Shown: positions 53,901-61,105, counted from the stretch's first letter. The stretch: DNA of 64,000 bases from Dendrophyllia cribrosa (GCA_024195265.1 JAJLRJ010000013.1:12909322-12973321); one strand, 5' to 3'. Notes: generated by a model from the sequence alone, not told the origin. Numbers and translations are program-made.

Positions 53901-56900
53901 TAATTTTTGGGGTCTTTTTAGTGGAGCCAAAGAAATTTATGTCAGCATCAGAAATATTAACTTGTTTCTTTAGCCCATGAGTACTTTCTACTGGTACCTC
54001 TTCGGCGGGATTTTTTCTTTTTAATGTTACAGCACCATCAACAACAAGTTTATGTTTCTTTGGAATAATATATGCTGCTTCCTTTAGCTTACTGTCCTTG
54101 CTATGGGATGATGTTTTCTTAGAAAATTTAATTTGCTGAAATGATTTTGATGCTGACTTCAAAAATTGATCTAGTGTAGTAGGTCCTTGTTTAATACAAC
54201 CATCATTCCCTTTTAAATGTTTTAATTCCCTAACGTCCTCAGACCCCTTTGCCGAAGAGTCAGGAGAGATAGCATCTGTGACACAAGGCAATTGTTGTGA
54301 TTTTCTTTTCTTTAATATTACATCTGATGAGGGCATATAATCTTTACATCCTTCAACTAAAGTTTTCGTTGTTGTTGTTGTTTTAAGCTGAACAGATTTT
54401 CTTTTCCTTGATAATATTTTATCAGGTTTCTCCTCAGTGGATGCATTAGATTTCTCCTTTGTGAGAGTATCAAAATTCTCCTTAGTTACTGCGAGGTCAT
54501 GCTTTTCTGCCATATGATCGTGGCATGAGTCTGTCAGTAGTTCATCTGCAATTTTCTCTTTTACATCAGAACAAAGGAGAGCTTCATCTGATATATCCTT
54601 CATTACCTCTTCTTTCACTTGTGCATCCTTACAAGGATCATTTAAGTTTGTTTTGGCAGTTTCACTGCTCACAACAGCTTCATTATTTATGTTTGTTGAG
54701 GCAGATGTTTTACTGTCAAAACTCGAGACACTGATAGCATTTGATACTGGATTTGTTTTTGCATCCAAGCTTTTGCATGTGCTTAAATTATTGCTCACAC
54801 TTGAAGGATGTGAAATGAGCCCAATAATTTGCTTCTCCTCATCAGTAAGAGAAGCAAAAGGCTGCTCTGTATCATCAAATGATTCAATACTGTTCCTGTC
54901 AGTTCTTGCTGAGTCGTCCACAGTGGCTGTTTTATCAGAGGAATCCTCAAGGCCAGACTGTTTGCTAGTTTCCTCATTTGATTTTTTCAGAATGCTTTTT
55001 ACTGCTGTAGTTGGGGTTGTTTTGTATTTGTCTTCATCATGAGACTGGTGAGAATTTCCAGTCTTAACATCAGAAGCTGCTACTGCAAGTTCAGTGACTT
55101 TACTTACATGCTGCACAGAATCTCCAGCAGAGTGATGTTCTTCAGCTGTTTTATGCTTACGAGGGGATATTTTGCTCTTTGAATTCTTGAGTCCTGTTTA
55201 CAATAAAAGAAAATTTACTTGCTTGCATTCCATAATATAGATATTAGCCTATTAAAGGTAAATATTTCAATGTTTATAAAACAACATGTCTTTGCATTAT
55301 ATTTCCAGTGTTTCTCAGATTTCATTTTTAGTATTTTTTTTTTACCCAGTCTGGATACAATGGAACTTCTACTTTGGGATACCTTCATTAAAAGAACATT
55401 TCTCCTGGTTGCACATATAATCTTAATTGTATTATCACCTCTATTAAGGGGACAGGGGACAGTTACCGTACTTATTCGATTAAGCGCCCTGGGTGCTTAT
55501 TTCATTTTGGGACCTTAAGGGTGGGCGCTTTCGAGGTCGTCGCTTTTTCAAGGGAGGGTGCTTATTATGTTTTCAACATTTTCACTGCGTGAGGATATTT
55601 TTAGAGAATAACAAAGCAAAGGATAACAAGTTTATTTTATTTCAACCAAGCAAAACATAGTTTAAAAGCGAACAGGAGCATAGTATAAACAGTAACTGTC
55701 AGTCAAAAAATTAAATCTAAAGCCACCTTCGGAACACAATTGATGCTCATCTTACGTCATGCTGGGGTAGTACAAAAATGTTTTTTTTTTTTTTGGGGGG
55801 GGGGGGGGGAGAGGAGGGGGGGGGGGGGGCAGAATGACAACAATTCAGGACCCAAAAATCACAGTTACCATATTTTCTCGATTAAATGCCAGGCCCCAAA
55901 TAAACGCCAGGTATAATAAAGGAAGTTGTAAGCCCCTCAAACGTTTATTAATTTTGTGGTATGATAAACTTAAATGCCCACCTTCACCCAAAATGCTGTG
56001 TGCACTGTGATCACTTTCTGTGCTGAATTTCGTGCAACATGAAATTCATGCTTGAATACGTGCAACCAATCATATCACGCGTATGAACAATGGAACATTT
56101 CAAAACAAAAACAAACGACCGCAACGTCTTTTGGGCGAAGGTCGGCTGCCAAGAAAAACAAATAATAACCCTTTCTTTCAAAATGGCAGGCAAGAAAAAA
56201 CTGCTGATTCAAAGAAACGCCGGGTTCACTAGGCATGTAGATCCACCTTGTACAGCATAATGATCACTAGTAATGCAAATGTTTTGAGTGGTATGCTGTG
56301 AAATTAATATCCTCCACGAAGTTAATTGATTTTTTGGGGAGTGTGAATAGAGTCCTAAAGTGTGACATCACAAAAACTTAAATTTGTGAAATTATGGGAT
56401 TTGATTAGATATTTGAGAGAGCATGAAGAAAAAAGCCTGCTTGCCAAAAATTAGCATCTTATTGGGGGAGGGCGTAAGGGGGGTCCGAAAACCGCAAAAC
56501 CACGCAGAAAAACGTTTAAAAAAAAACGCAATACCGCATCCAAAATTTACGAAAACCTATGAAATTTATGAAAACTGCAAACCACTGAGTCTTATAAAGC
56601 CGCAATACCGCATGTCAAAATTTTTTTTACGTAAAACTGCACCAAAAATAACGCAAAACCGCATCACCGCAAACCCTTACGCCCCCTCTTATTGCAATTT
56701 GGGGGTGAGATATGAGCATGTTTTTTGACTCCATACATACCTTTCTAATTTTGCCTCTGTTGCTAACGTTAGAAACAGAGGCAAAATTAGAAAGGTATGT
56801 ACATGTATGTAGTCAACACTCCAAGTGCCAATATCTCACTCCCATGGTTGATACCATTATTGTAGCATCAACAGATAAAAAATTGTAATATTGATCCATT

Positions 56901-57271
56901 AAAGTATAAGTGATGGAAAATACTGGGAACTATTGCCAGCCACCTTAAGACTATATTGATACATAAAAATGTTCTAGAATCACGTTAAAAGACTCGAGAT
57001 CACTGCAGGTTTGAATGGGTCATCTAAAAGCTGTTCTTTGACGAAATAAAATCCTTCATTCCTAATTTCCATTTTTCAAATGAAGAAAAAAATAGCATTA
57101 TCACAAACATCACCATTAGATTCAGACTAAAACTACGTTCATTGTACATTGTTATCACAATTTTTACGTACCAGGTTTGCTGTGTCGAAAGTGGCAATAT
57201 GGCCGGTGGCACAAACCGTGAACAAAGAAAGGGCAGTTTGTGCTCCGAAAATATCCCGCTGTTGGAAACAT
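26800..57271 (-). CDS. REXO1: REXO1-like RNA exonuclease, 13 exons, 1098 residues
   Basis: A DEDDh 3'-5' exonuclease of the REXO1 (Elongin A-binding) family, a nuclear protein. Exons, in transcript order: 57271-57172, 55193-53488, 43751-43647, 40833-40615, 39732-39480, 39201-39064, 38436-38323, 37354-37293, 32652-32548, 31814-31699, 29793-29655, 28921-28801, 26918-26800. All junctions read AG/GT and phases agree; the sum is 3297 bases, 1098 codons plus TAG. Residues 1-33 hold a CCCH-like finger ([18 protein letters not shown]). Exon 2 is a long Ser/Lys-rich disordered region. Conserved blocks then follow: [29 protein letters not shown], and the exonuclease with FAMDCEM (Exo I), GHSLESD (Exo II) and [10 protein letters not shown] (Exo III). 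All catalytic residues are present. Confidence 0.93.
26972..27009 (-). ncRNA. Hammerhead ribozyme-like motif, degenerate
   Basis: On the minus strand the sequence reads GCT-CTGATGA, a stem GGGCTAGCGCTC and GAAA, then TGAC-AGC. CTGATGA and GAAA are the hammerhead core, GCT/AGC form stem I. The usual cleavage triplet GTC reads GAC, so self-cleavage is doubtful. Such motifs mark Penelope-like element ends. It lies in intron 12. Confidence 0.55.
27458..27711. mobile_element. MITE with AAGGCTGGTT-type termini
   Basis: Ends AGGGCTGGTTCCCACTAGCG and CGCTAATGGTAACCAGCCTT are near-complementary. The same terminus type is on the elements at 32932 and 60863, so this is a further member of one family with a different interior (GGAATCGGAAAG-type purine-rich sequence paired with its complement). 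Confidence 0.65.
27899..28246. mobile_element. Palindromic MITE rich in GATCGCTACGATCG
   Basis: Termini GCCTGGTTTCCATATGATCG and its complement end at 28246. The inside has several more head-to-head copies of the CATATGGAAACC end and many GATCG palindromes, which suggests repeated self-insertion. It lies in intron 12. Confidence 0.75.
28801..28921 (-). CDS. REXO1: REXO1-like exon 12
   Basis: Codes for [18 protein letters not shown] then [20 protein letters not shown], the segment between Exo II and Exo III. Acceptor TTCTCAG, donor GTGAGT; ends in phase 1. Confidence 0.92.
29436..29598 (-). mobile_element. tRNA-derived SINE (minus strand)
   Basis: The tRNA-like head occupies 29523-29598: box A TGGTCGAGTGGTTAGG and box B GAGTTCAAGTCC on the minus strand, with a serine- or leucine-like long variable arm. 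The body continues to about 29436 with a second box B-like GAGTTCAACTCC in it. It lies in intron 11. There is no CCA end or clean acceptor stem, so it is not a tRNA gene. Confidence 0.7.
29655..29793 (-). CDS. REXO1: REXO1-like exon 11 (Exo II motif)
   Basis: Codes for [12 protein letters not shown], then VQAVLLSMI and [11 protein letters not shown], the Exo II block with its catalytic Asp. Acceptor AAATTAG, donor GTATTT; phase 2 in, phase 0 out. Confidence 0.93.
29862..29940 (+). repeat. GGGGAGG-rich purine tract
   Basis: About 80 bases of GGGGAGGG-type sequence in intron 10, a candidate G-quadruplex on the plus strand. Confidence 0.8.
30752..30790 (+). ncRNA. Decayed hammerhead-like motif
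   Basis: GCTCTGACTTTGGGCTTGCG then CTCGAAACGCC. It aligns with the better copies at 32007 and 26972, but the core CTGATGA has become CTGACTT and GTC has become GCC. It marks an old Penelope-like end in intron 10. Confidence 0.4.
31699..31814 (-). CDS. REXO1: REXO1-like exon 10
   Basis: Codes for [33 protein letters not shown], directly after the Exo I motif. Acceptor TTTTTAG, donor GTACAA; ends in phase 2. Confidence 0.92.
31903..31943 (+). repeat. Poly-G tract
   Basis: More than 20 consecutive G with a few T breaks, in intron 9. Similar runs are at 39795, 43230 and 55796. Confidence 0.9.
32007..32045 (+). ncRNA. Hammerhead-like motif, mutated core
   Basis: GCT-CCGACGA, stem GGGCTAGCGCTC, GAAAC-GTC-AGC. 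Stem I (GCT/AGC), stem II and the GTC cleavage triplet are kept, but both T of CTGATGA are C, so it should be inactive. Intron 9. Confidence 0.5.
32548..32652 (-). CDS. REXO1: REXO1-like exon 9 (Exo I motif)
   Basis: Codes for [20 protein letters not shown] and ends KLFAMDCEM, the Exo I motif with catalytic Asp and Glu. 105 bases, phase 0 on both sides, donor GTATTT. Confidence 0.92.
32932..33115. mobile_element. Palindromic MITE, copy 1 (AAGGCTGGTTTTCACTAGCG)
   Basis: Two arms of about 80 bases pair almost perfectly, from AAGGCTGGTTTTCAC to GTGAAAACCAACCTT. A closely related copy is at 60863-61046, with a few changes in the central loop. Confidence 0.88.
33116..35016. mobile_element. Non-autonomous TIR element, 1.9 kb
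   Basis: Ends AAAGTGCCTATGAAATGAA and its complement. Inner terminal sequence is also alike for about 200 bases, including AAAAGTGGCTCCAATTT near both ends. The centre repeats CAAGCCGCCAAG and shows no transposase frame. Its left end abuts the palindromic MITE. Confidence 0.7.
35376..35781 (-). pseudogene. RecQ-like DEAD/H helicase fragment
   Basis: A piece of a superfamily 2 helicase. ATG at 35781 starts [14 protein letters not shown] with a Q motif, then [16 protein letters not shown] (Walker A, motif I) and [13 protein letters not shown] (motif Ia). Beyond motif Ia the sense continues in another frame ([13 protein letters not shown]) to about 35376, so a frameshift has occurred. Motif II (DExH) and the C-terminal half are absent. 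Such RecQ-like fragments may be cargo or remains of a DNA transposon; the inverted ends at 32725 and 36390 support that. It is not an exon of REXO1, which shares the strand but has no helicase. Confidence 0.7.
35888..36185 (+). mobile_element. tRNA-derived SINE (plus strand)
   Basis: The head has box A TGGTCTAGTGGTTAGTG and box B GGTTCGAAACC at 35905-35955. The body contains TAAATGGGTACCGGCGAC and the GATGGACTAGCATCCCATCC segment shared with many invertebrate SINEs. It lies in intron 8 inside the inverted-end element. Confidence 0.75.
37293..37354 (-). CDS. REXO1: REXO1-like exon 8
   Basis: A 62-base exon coding for [20 protein letters not shown] and K, a cysteine-rich block. Acceptor TTTTTTGCAG, donor GTACAT; phase 1 in, phase 0 out. 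Confidence 0.85.
37439..37741. mobile_element. Palindromic MITE in intron 7
   Basis: ACAAAAATATAAGGATTTGT pairs with ACAAATCCTTATATTTTTGT at the far end; GATTTTATCGTGAGTTT and CTTTCTTGACGG also pair with copies in the other arm. Confidence 0.75.
38323..38436 (-). CDS. REXO1: REXO1-like exon 7 (cysteine motif)
   Basis: Codes for [38 protein letters not shown], the conserved C-x2-C...C-x2-H block before the nuclease. Acceptor TTTTTCAG, donor GTGAAG. Confidence 0.93.
39064..39201 (-). CDS. REXO1: REXO1-like exon 6
   Basis: Codes for [28 protein letters not shown] and a Lys-rich end. Acceptor AATTCACAG and donor GTAAGT; phase 1 on both sides. The open frame upstream to 39235 is intronic. Confidence 0.88.
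39480..39732 (-). CDS. REXO1: REXO1-like exon 5
   Basis: Codes for [20 protein letters not shown], then [13 protein letters not shown] and a Thr/Val-rich linker. Acceptor TTGCCCAG, donor GTGTCA; ends in phase 1. Confidence 0.92.
39795..39822 (+). repeat. Poly-G tract
   Basis: About 25 consecutive G in intron 4, 63 bases upstream of the exon 5 acceptor on the minus strand, where it forms a poly-C in the transcript. Confidence 0.9.
40615..40833 (-). CDS. REXO1: REXO1-like exon 4
   Basis: Codes for 73 residues including [25 protein letters not shown] and [13 protein letters not shown], all conserved in the family. Phase 0 on both sides; acceptor TTTCATAG, donor GTAACA. Confidence 0.94.
41370..42380 (+). 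repeat. Minisatellite with a 112-bp unit
   Basis: Copies starting GAAGAGGGATAGAGGAGG lie at 41499, 41611, 41723, 41835 and 41947, spaced exactly 112 bases, then with variants to 42380. Each has GGTATATATCCAGGTGAGG. The array continues at 43215-43440 beyond two inserted MITEs. It fills intron 3. Confidence 0.92.
42389..42544. mobile_element. Palindromic MITE inserted in TA repeats
   Basis: TGTTGTGGTTCAAATTTTT and its complement bound a 156-base element. An inner pair AAAATTTTCAAACC lies in each arm. It is flanked by TATATA. Confidence 0.75.
42561..43200. mobile_element. MITE with 35-bp ends, TA target
   Basis: CAGCTATTTCAATTAACGTT and its complement bound 640 bases; the match goes on through GGATGAAAGCT. 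TATATATA flanks both ends. It splits the 112-bp minisatellite. No transposase frame. Confidence 0.85.
43215..43440 (+). repeat. Second part of the 112-bp minisatellite, with a poly-G run
   Basis: ATCCAGGTGAGGGGGATGGG units resume after the MITE. A run of about 29 G lies at 43232-43260. Confidence 0.85.
43647..43751 (-). CDS. REXO1: REXO1-like exon 3
   Basis: 105 bases in phase 0 on both sides: [18 protein letters not shown] and a Ser/Gln-rich end. Acceptor GCTGTAG, donor GTAGGT. It is less conserved than its neighbours, but length and phases fit exactly. Confidence 0.8.
43796..43899. repeat. Inverted pair, left copy (partner at 53024)
   Basis: GGTCCCACCGATTTAACTGA and about 85 more bases match the reverse complement of 53024-53134. 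Both copies lie in intron 2, about 9.1 kb apart. Confidence 0.85.
43900..45154. other. Intron 2, no gene recognised
   Basis: A 115-codon plus-strand frame at 44196-44543 and an overlapping 74-codon frame have no recognisable domain. Nothing else supports a gene. Confidence 0.4.
45155..47653 (+). pseudogene. 5'-truncated LINE (CR1/Jockey-like) with TTG tail
   Basis: A non-LTR retrotransposon fragment. Coding pieces in order: endonuclease-to-RT linker (45155-45390), RT start (45511-46225, with [20 protein letters not shown] and [12 protein letters not shown]), RT core (46232-46806, with [33 protein letters not shown] and catalytic FADDTN), and the C-terminal region with a YNTR...W motif to 47431. 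Stops and frame changes separate these pieces. The 3' end is (TTG)n at 47636-47653, a tail typical of CR1-like clades. The endonuclease domain is missing, so it arrived truncated. It lies on the plus strand, antisense to REXO1 in intron 2. Confidence 0.85.
47662..48903 (+). pseudogene. Ginger/KRBA2-like integrase gene, frameshifted
   Basis: A DDE integrase-family gene resembling KRAB-A domain-containing 2 / Ginger-type sequences. It begins ATGGCTTTGTGTGTTGA directly after the LINE tail. Pieces include the HHCC-type start ([12 protein letters not shown], with the cysteine pair weak), [12 protein letters not shown] (first catalytic Asp), [11 protein letters not shown] (second) and [12 protein letters not shown] (Glu). 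A Thr/Ala/Ser-rich and acidic C-terminal tail follows, ending at 48903. At least three frame changes (near 47735, 47790 and 48290) break it. It has no introns. It could be a decayed transposon or a retroposed copy of a domesticated integrase gene; no inverted ends were found. Confidence 0.7.
49106..49222 (-). repeat. Inverted duplicate of part of the LINE
   Basis: About 115 bases match the reverse complement of 46936-47050 with only a few differences. It codes, in reverse, for the LINE segment around [19 protein letters not shown]. Confidence 0.9.
49227..50290 (+). pseudogene. Penelope-like element 3' part with GIY-YIG nuclease
   Basis: The C-terminal half of a Penelope-like retroelement. 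The frame from 49230 to 49641 has the thumb-region pattern [26 protein letters not shown]-type and HGYP, then NMPIRNIM and FPILLN. After a frame change, 49700-50064 codes for a cysteine-rich linker and the GIY-YIG nuclease core [24 protein letters not shown], with a DGHN block. The reverse transcriptase palm is missing, so the copy is 5'-truncated. A hammerhead ribozyme motif closes it at 50233-50276, as known for this class. It sits on the plus strand in intron 2 of REXO1. Confidence 0.85.
50233..50276 (+). ncRNA. Hammerhead ribozyme, complete core
   Basis: CTCA-CTGATGA-GAGGC-AGCA-GCCTC-GAAA-C-GTC-TGAG. Stem I is CTCA/TGAG, stem II is a 5-bp GC-rich hairpin, the CTGATGA and GAAA core is exact and the cleavage triplet is GTC. 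Stem III is minimal, as in the ribozymes described in Penelope-like elements. It lies 165 bases beyond the nuclease frame. Confidence 0.85.
50422..51242. mobile_element. Long inverted-repeat element with 9-bp target duplication (MULE-like)
   Basis: Arms of nearly 390 bases run from AGGCAGGTACAAAAGTCGGA to the complement ending at 51242, with a short central spacer near 50815-50870. TGTAACAAT is repeated directly at 50413-50421 and 51243-51251. Nine-base duplications are typical of Mutator-like elements. No transposase frame. The subterminal GGATCGGATCGG repeats are present in both arms. Confidence 0.88.
51252..53023. other. Intron 2, no gene recognised
   Basis: Contains CCCTAACCCTAACC-type short tracts near 51520-51730 that resemble degenerate telomere repeats. 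A 77-codon frame at 52636-52869 has no known domain. Confidence 0.4.
53024..53134. repeat. Inverted pair, right copy (partner at 43796)
   Basis: Reverse complement of the left copy with about ten differences. It ends near GGTCCCAGAACCCCCC. Confidence 0.85.
53488..55193 (-). CDS. REXO1: REXO1-like exon 2, long disordered exon
   Basis: 1706 bases, phase 1 in and phase 0 out. Acceptor TTGTAAACAG, donor GTAAGT. It codes for about 568 residues rich in Ser, Lys, Glu and Thr, with nuclear-localisation-like clusters (KRKS, KKRKSQ, KRKN), an acidic DSDALSP...DSSSDEDN stretch near the end and an SKEWF-free low-complexity character throughout. It equals the poorly conserved middle of the family. An ATG at 55116 opens the longest uninterrupted frame but the exon starts upstream of it. 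Confidence 0.88.
55796..55833 (+). repeat. Poly-G tract after a poly-T run
   Basis: About 17 T followed by G-runs with a GAGAGGA break, in intron 1. Confidence 0.9.
56733..56800. repeat. Near-perfect palindrome, about 30-bp arms
   Basis: ACATACCTTTCTAATTTTGC and CTCTG pair with CAGAGGCAAAATTAGAAAGG and TATGT around a TTGCTAACGTTAGAAA-like loop. A compact MITE. Confidence 0.8.
57172..57271 (-). CDS. REXO1: REXO1-like exon 1 (start codon, CCCH-like finger)
   Basis: ATG at 57271 is followed by [15 protein letters not shown] and [15 protein letters not shown], the conserved N terminus with three cysteines and two histidines. Donor GTACGT-like GTACG in phase 1. Further 5' untranslated exons cannot be excluded. 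Confidence 0.9.
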
Positions 57272-57440
57272 TGCAGTGAAAATGCATCAATTTACTACTT
57301 GAACGTTATCAAAACCACACAGTTTCAAGGCAAACCAAAGGAGAACATTATTTTTCTTTCAAATTGATTTCTGAAACCCACACTCGGGTATATACTTCAT
57401 GCTAACACACCATATAGGGATCCACACCATGTAGGGATTA

Positions 57441-57604
57441 GACCAATTCCGATTTTTTTTAAAAAATTCATACTTGGCTCCGAGGCTTAGGGGAATAAAA
57501 CAAAAGAAAGAAATTATTCATACCTGAACCTCGATGTGATTTCTTTTGTTTTATTCCCCTAATCCTCGGAGCCAAGTATGAATTTTAATATATCGGAATT
57601 GGTC
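57441..57604. mobile_element. Palindromic MITE nested in the foldback arm
   Basis: GACCAATTCCGA and its complement bound 164 bases, flanked by TA on both sides. The arms match over CATACTTGGCTCCGAGG and the AAAACAAAAGAAA region. Confidence 0.85.
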
Positions 57605-57619
57605 TATAGGGATCGTATC

Positions 57620-58813
57620 ATAATAGGGATCCCTGTTTTCTCCTGTTTCCTCCTGTTTTCTCCTGTTTTCCCCTGTATCCCCCTGTTTTCCCCTGATTTC
57701 TCCTGTTTTCCTCTGTTTCCTCCTGTTTTCCCCTGTTTCCTCCTGTATCCCCCTGTTTTCCCCTGTATCCCCCTGTTTTCCCCTGTTTTCCCCTGTATCC
57801 CCCTGTTTTCCCCTGTTTTCTCCTGTTTTCCAATGTTTCCTCCTGTTTTCCCCTGTTTCCTCCTGTTTTCTCCTGTTTTTCCCTGTTTTTCCCTGTTTTC
57901 CCCTGTTTTCCCCTGTATCCCCATGTTTTCTCCTGTTTGCCCCTGTTTCCTCCTGTTTTCCCCTGTTTTCCCCTGTATCCCCCTGTTTTCTCCTGTTTTC
58001 CCCTGTTTCCTCCTTTTTTACCCTGTTTCCTCCAGTTTTCTCCTGTTTTTCCCTGTTTCCTCCTGTTTTCCCCTGTTTTCTCCTGTTTTCCCCCGTTTTC
58101 TCCTGTTTCCCCCTGTTTTCTCCTGTTTTCCCCTGTTTTCTCCTGTTTCCCCTGTTTTATCCTGCTTTACTCTGTTTCCTCCTGTTTTCTCATGTTTTCT
58201 GCTGTTTTCCCCTGTATCCTCCTGTTTCCCCTGTTTTCCCCTGTTTTCTCCTGTTTCCCCGGTATCCTCCTGTTTACCCTGTTTTCCCCTGTATCCTCCT
58301 GTTTTCCCTTGTTTTCCGCTGTATCATTCTGTTTTCCCCTGTATCCTCTTGTTTTCCCCTGTTTTCTCCTGTTTTCCCCTGTTTCCTCCCGTTTTCTCCT
58401 GTTTCCTCCTGTTTTTTCCTGTTTCCTCCTGTTTCCCCTGTTCTCTCCTGTTTTCCCCTGTTTTTCCTTGTTTTCTCCTGTTTTCCCCTGTTTTCTCCTG
58501 TTTTTCCCTGTTTTTCCCTGTTTTCTCCTGTTTCCTCCTGTTTCCTCCTGTTTCCTCCTGTTTTCTCCTGTTTCCTCCAGTTTTCCCCTGTTTTCCTCTT
58601 TTTTCCCCATTCTCTCCTGTTTTCCCCTGTTTCCCTCCTGTTTTCCCCTGTTCTCTCCTGTTTTCCCCTGTTTCCCTCCTGTTTTCCCCTGTTCTCTCCT
58701 GTTTTCCCCTGTTTCCCCCTGTTTACTCCTGCTTTTCCCTGTTTTCCCATGTTTTCTCCTGTTTTCCCCTGTTTCCCCTTGTTTTCTCCTATTTGCTCCT
58801 GTTTTCTCCTCTG
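57620..58813 (+). repeat. Left minisatellite arm, CCTGTTTTCC units
   Basis: About 110 imperfect units of 10-12 bases. It gives very long false reading frames (Cys, Phe, Pro, Ser, Leu) on the plus strand and Gly/Lys/Gln/Thr/Asn frames on the minus strand. Confidence 0.95.
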
Positions 58814-59473
58814 GATGTCTTATCGGACTTTGCCGATTGAAACTATGTAAATTTAAATGAACAATCCACTCTTAAATTATTTAGAAGCGATCCTTTTTAA
58901 AATGTTGCTACTAAAGAGATTGCACCGAAGTAATTCATTTGAAAGGAGATCAACGTCATGAAATATAGTTCCTCTCCCAGTAAACTTTTTCCTACAGTTT
59001 TTTCCCTTTTATAATGTATAAATGAATTTACGTCCGGAAACTTTTATCTGGCACTGTCGGTTGATAAAAGAACAAAAGACTGTAAAAATCACACCTCACT
59101 TAAAAATTCCATGTGTGTTAAAATTTTTCACAAGTTTATGTTCGAGTTCAATTACTGTTCAATTTGTTGAAATTAACTTACGTACAACTCTGAAAATGTT
59201 TCTCAAAAAAAAATATCCTAGTCAAGTCTACCAGGCCCACTGAAAGATATTGATTGTGATGTCAGTTTAAAAAGTAACACCTTGCCGATGAAGCACCGTG
59301 CGAAGAAAAAACGAAAGAGTTATTGTTTTAAGTCATTTAAGGGTTATTGGTTACTTCTTTTACACTTTAAAATAAAGGAACTTTATTTAAAGCTATTGAA
59401 TTCTTCTGGGTTAATAATAAAAAATTTGCACCTTTTTTTATTTCGTATAGTTTGTACTTTTCACATATACAGG

Positions 59474-60643
59474 GGAAAACAGGAGAAAACAGGGGGATAC
59501 TGGGAAAAACAGGAGGAAACAGGGGATACAGGGGAAAACAGGAGAAAACAGGGGATACAGGGGAAAACAGGAGGAAACAGAGGAAAACAGGAGAAAACAG
59601 GGGGATACAGGGGAAAACAGGAGAAAACAGGGGGATACAGGGGAAAACAGGAGGAAACAGGGGAAAACAGGAGGAAACAGGGGAAACACGAGGAAACAGG
59701 GGAAACAGGAGAAAACAGGAGAAATTTAATATAAACAGGGGAAAACAGGAGGAAACAGGAGAAAACAGGGTAAACAGGAGGATACCGGGGAAAACAGGGG
59801 AAACAGGAGGATAGAGGGAAAACAGGAGAAAACAGGGGAAAACAGGGGAAACCAGTAGGAAACAGGGGAAACAGGAGAAAACAGGAGGAAACAGGAGAAA
59901 ACGGGAGGAAACAGGGGAAAACAGGAGAAAACAGGGGAAAACAGGAGGATACAGGGGAAAGCAGGAGAAAACAGGAGGATACAGGGGAAAACAGAATGAT
60001 ACAGCGGAAAACAGGGGAAACATGAGGATACAGGGAAAACACGAGAAAACAGGGGAAAACAGGGGAAACAGGAGGATACAGGGGAAAACAGGGAAAACAG
60101 GAGAAAACATGAGAAAATAGGAGGAAACAGGGGAAACAGGAGAAAACAGGGGAAAGCAGGATAAAACAGGGGAAACAGGAGAAAACAGCGGAAAACAGGG
60201 GGATACGGGGGAAAACAGGAGGAAACAGGGGAAAACAGGAAGAAACAGGGGAAAACAGGGGGATACATGGGAAAACAGGGGAAAACAGGAGGAGACAGGG
60301 GAAAACAGGAGGAGACAGGGGAAAACAGGAGGAAACAGAGGAAAACAGGAGAAAACAGGAAAAACAGGAGGAAACAGGGGAAAACAGGAGGAAAACAGGA
60401 AAAAACAGGGGAAAACAGGGGGATACATGGGGAAAACAGGAGAAAACAGGGGGATACAGGGGAAAACAGGAGAAAACAGGGGGATACAGGGGAAAACAGG
60501 AGAAAACAGGGGAATACAGGGGAAAACAGGAGGAAACAGGGGAATACAGGGGAAAACAGGAGGAAACAGGGGAAAACAGGAGGAAACAGAGGAAAACAGA
60601 AGAAAACAGGGTAAAACAGGAGAAAACAGGAGAAAACAGGGAT
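59474..60643 (-). repeat. Right minisatellite arm, inverted
   Basis: The same unit as the left arm in the opposite direction, with nearly the same length. One unit near 59725 is replaced by AATTTAATATAAA-like sequence. Confidence 0.95.
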
Positions 60644-60750
60644 CCCTATTATGATACGATCCCTATTATGATAGGATCCCTATATGGTGTGGATCCCTAT
60701 ATGGTGTGTTAGCATGAAGTATATACCCACACTCGAAGGGTCGGCATTAG

Positions 60751-60860
60751 ATAACATCGGGTGAAGCTGATTTCTGCCCAGCGGTCGCAGTGAAAACAAT
60801 TGGTTTGTGGGGTTGCTCATTCTTGCACGGGCGCAGAAATCAGGTTTCACCCGATGTTAT
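60751..60860. repeat. Palindromic element of 110 bp
   Basis: ATAACATCGGGTGAA and TGATTTCTGC pair with GCAGAAATCA and TTCACCCGATGTTAT around a loop with AAACAATTGG. Confidence 0.75.
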
Positions 60861-60862
60861 TT

Positions 60863-61046
60863 AAGGCTGGTTTTCACTAGCGCATAAGCATAAGCACAAG
60901 CTAACATAAGCAGACTCAGTAACGTGTTATTCATTAGTTCCAATTGTTTTAACAAAACAGAACAATAGGCACTAATGATCAACATGTTACTGAGTCTGCG
61001 TATGTTGGCTTGTGCTTATGCTTATGCGCAAGTGAAAACCAGCCTT
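60863..61046. mobile_element. Palindromic MITE, copy 2
   Basis: The same element as 32932-33115: identical ends AAGGCTGGTTTTCACTAGCG, the same CATAAGCATAAGCACAAGC arms, and a loop differing in about ten positions. Its left end directly follows the preceding palindrome. Confidence 0.88.
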
Positions 61047-61105
61047 TCTTTGGTAGTAAGTTCGTGTTCCAGTACACTAAAGGAAAATTCAGCTACAATA
61101 TCTTC

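Larger units (their letters stand above)
55194..57171. other. Intron 1 of the REXO1-like gene, repeat-rich
   Basis: Holds a GATTAAGCGCCCTGG-type repeat with partner near 55875, a poly-T/poly-G block at 55780-55833, an ACGCAAAACCGCA-rich segment at 56465-56690 bounded by GGGCGTAAGG and CTTACGCCCC, and the palindrome at 56733. No gene seen. Confidence 0.5.
57387..60727. mobile_element. Foldback element with mirrored minisatellite arms, 3.3 kb
   Basis: Ends GGTATATACTTCATGCTAAC and its complement, with CACACTCG directly repeated at 57379-57386 and 60728-60735 (8-bp target duplication). Next come GGGATCC/CACACCATATAGGGAT repeats, then a long array of CCTGTTTTCCCCTGTTTCCT-type units (57620-58813) that is mirrored as AGGGGAAAACAGG units (59474-60643). 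The centre (58814-59473) is unique AT-rich DNA with no transposase. The structure resembles Foldback/Galileo elements. It begins 116 bases upstream of the REXO1 start codon. Confidence 0.9.

Noticed and set aside
57578..60654. Very long reading frames (420, 353 and 307 codons) rich in Cys, Phe, Pro, Ser or in Gly, Lys, Gln, Asn, Thr
   Set aside because: They are translations of the 10-12-base minisatellite arms. All three frames of one strand are open because the unit lacks stops, and there is no non-repeat domain.
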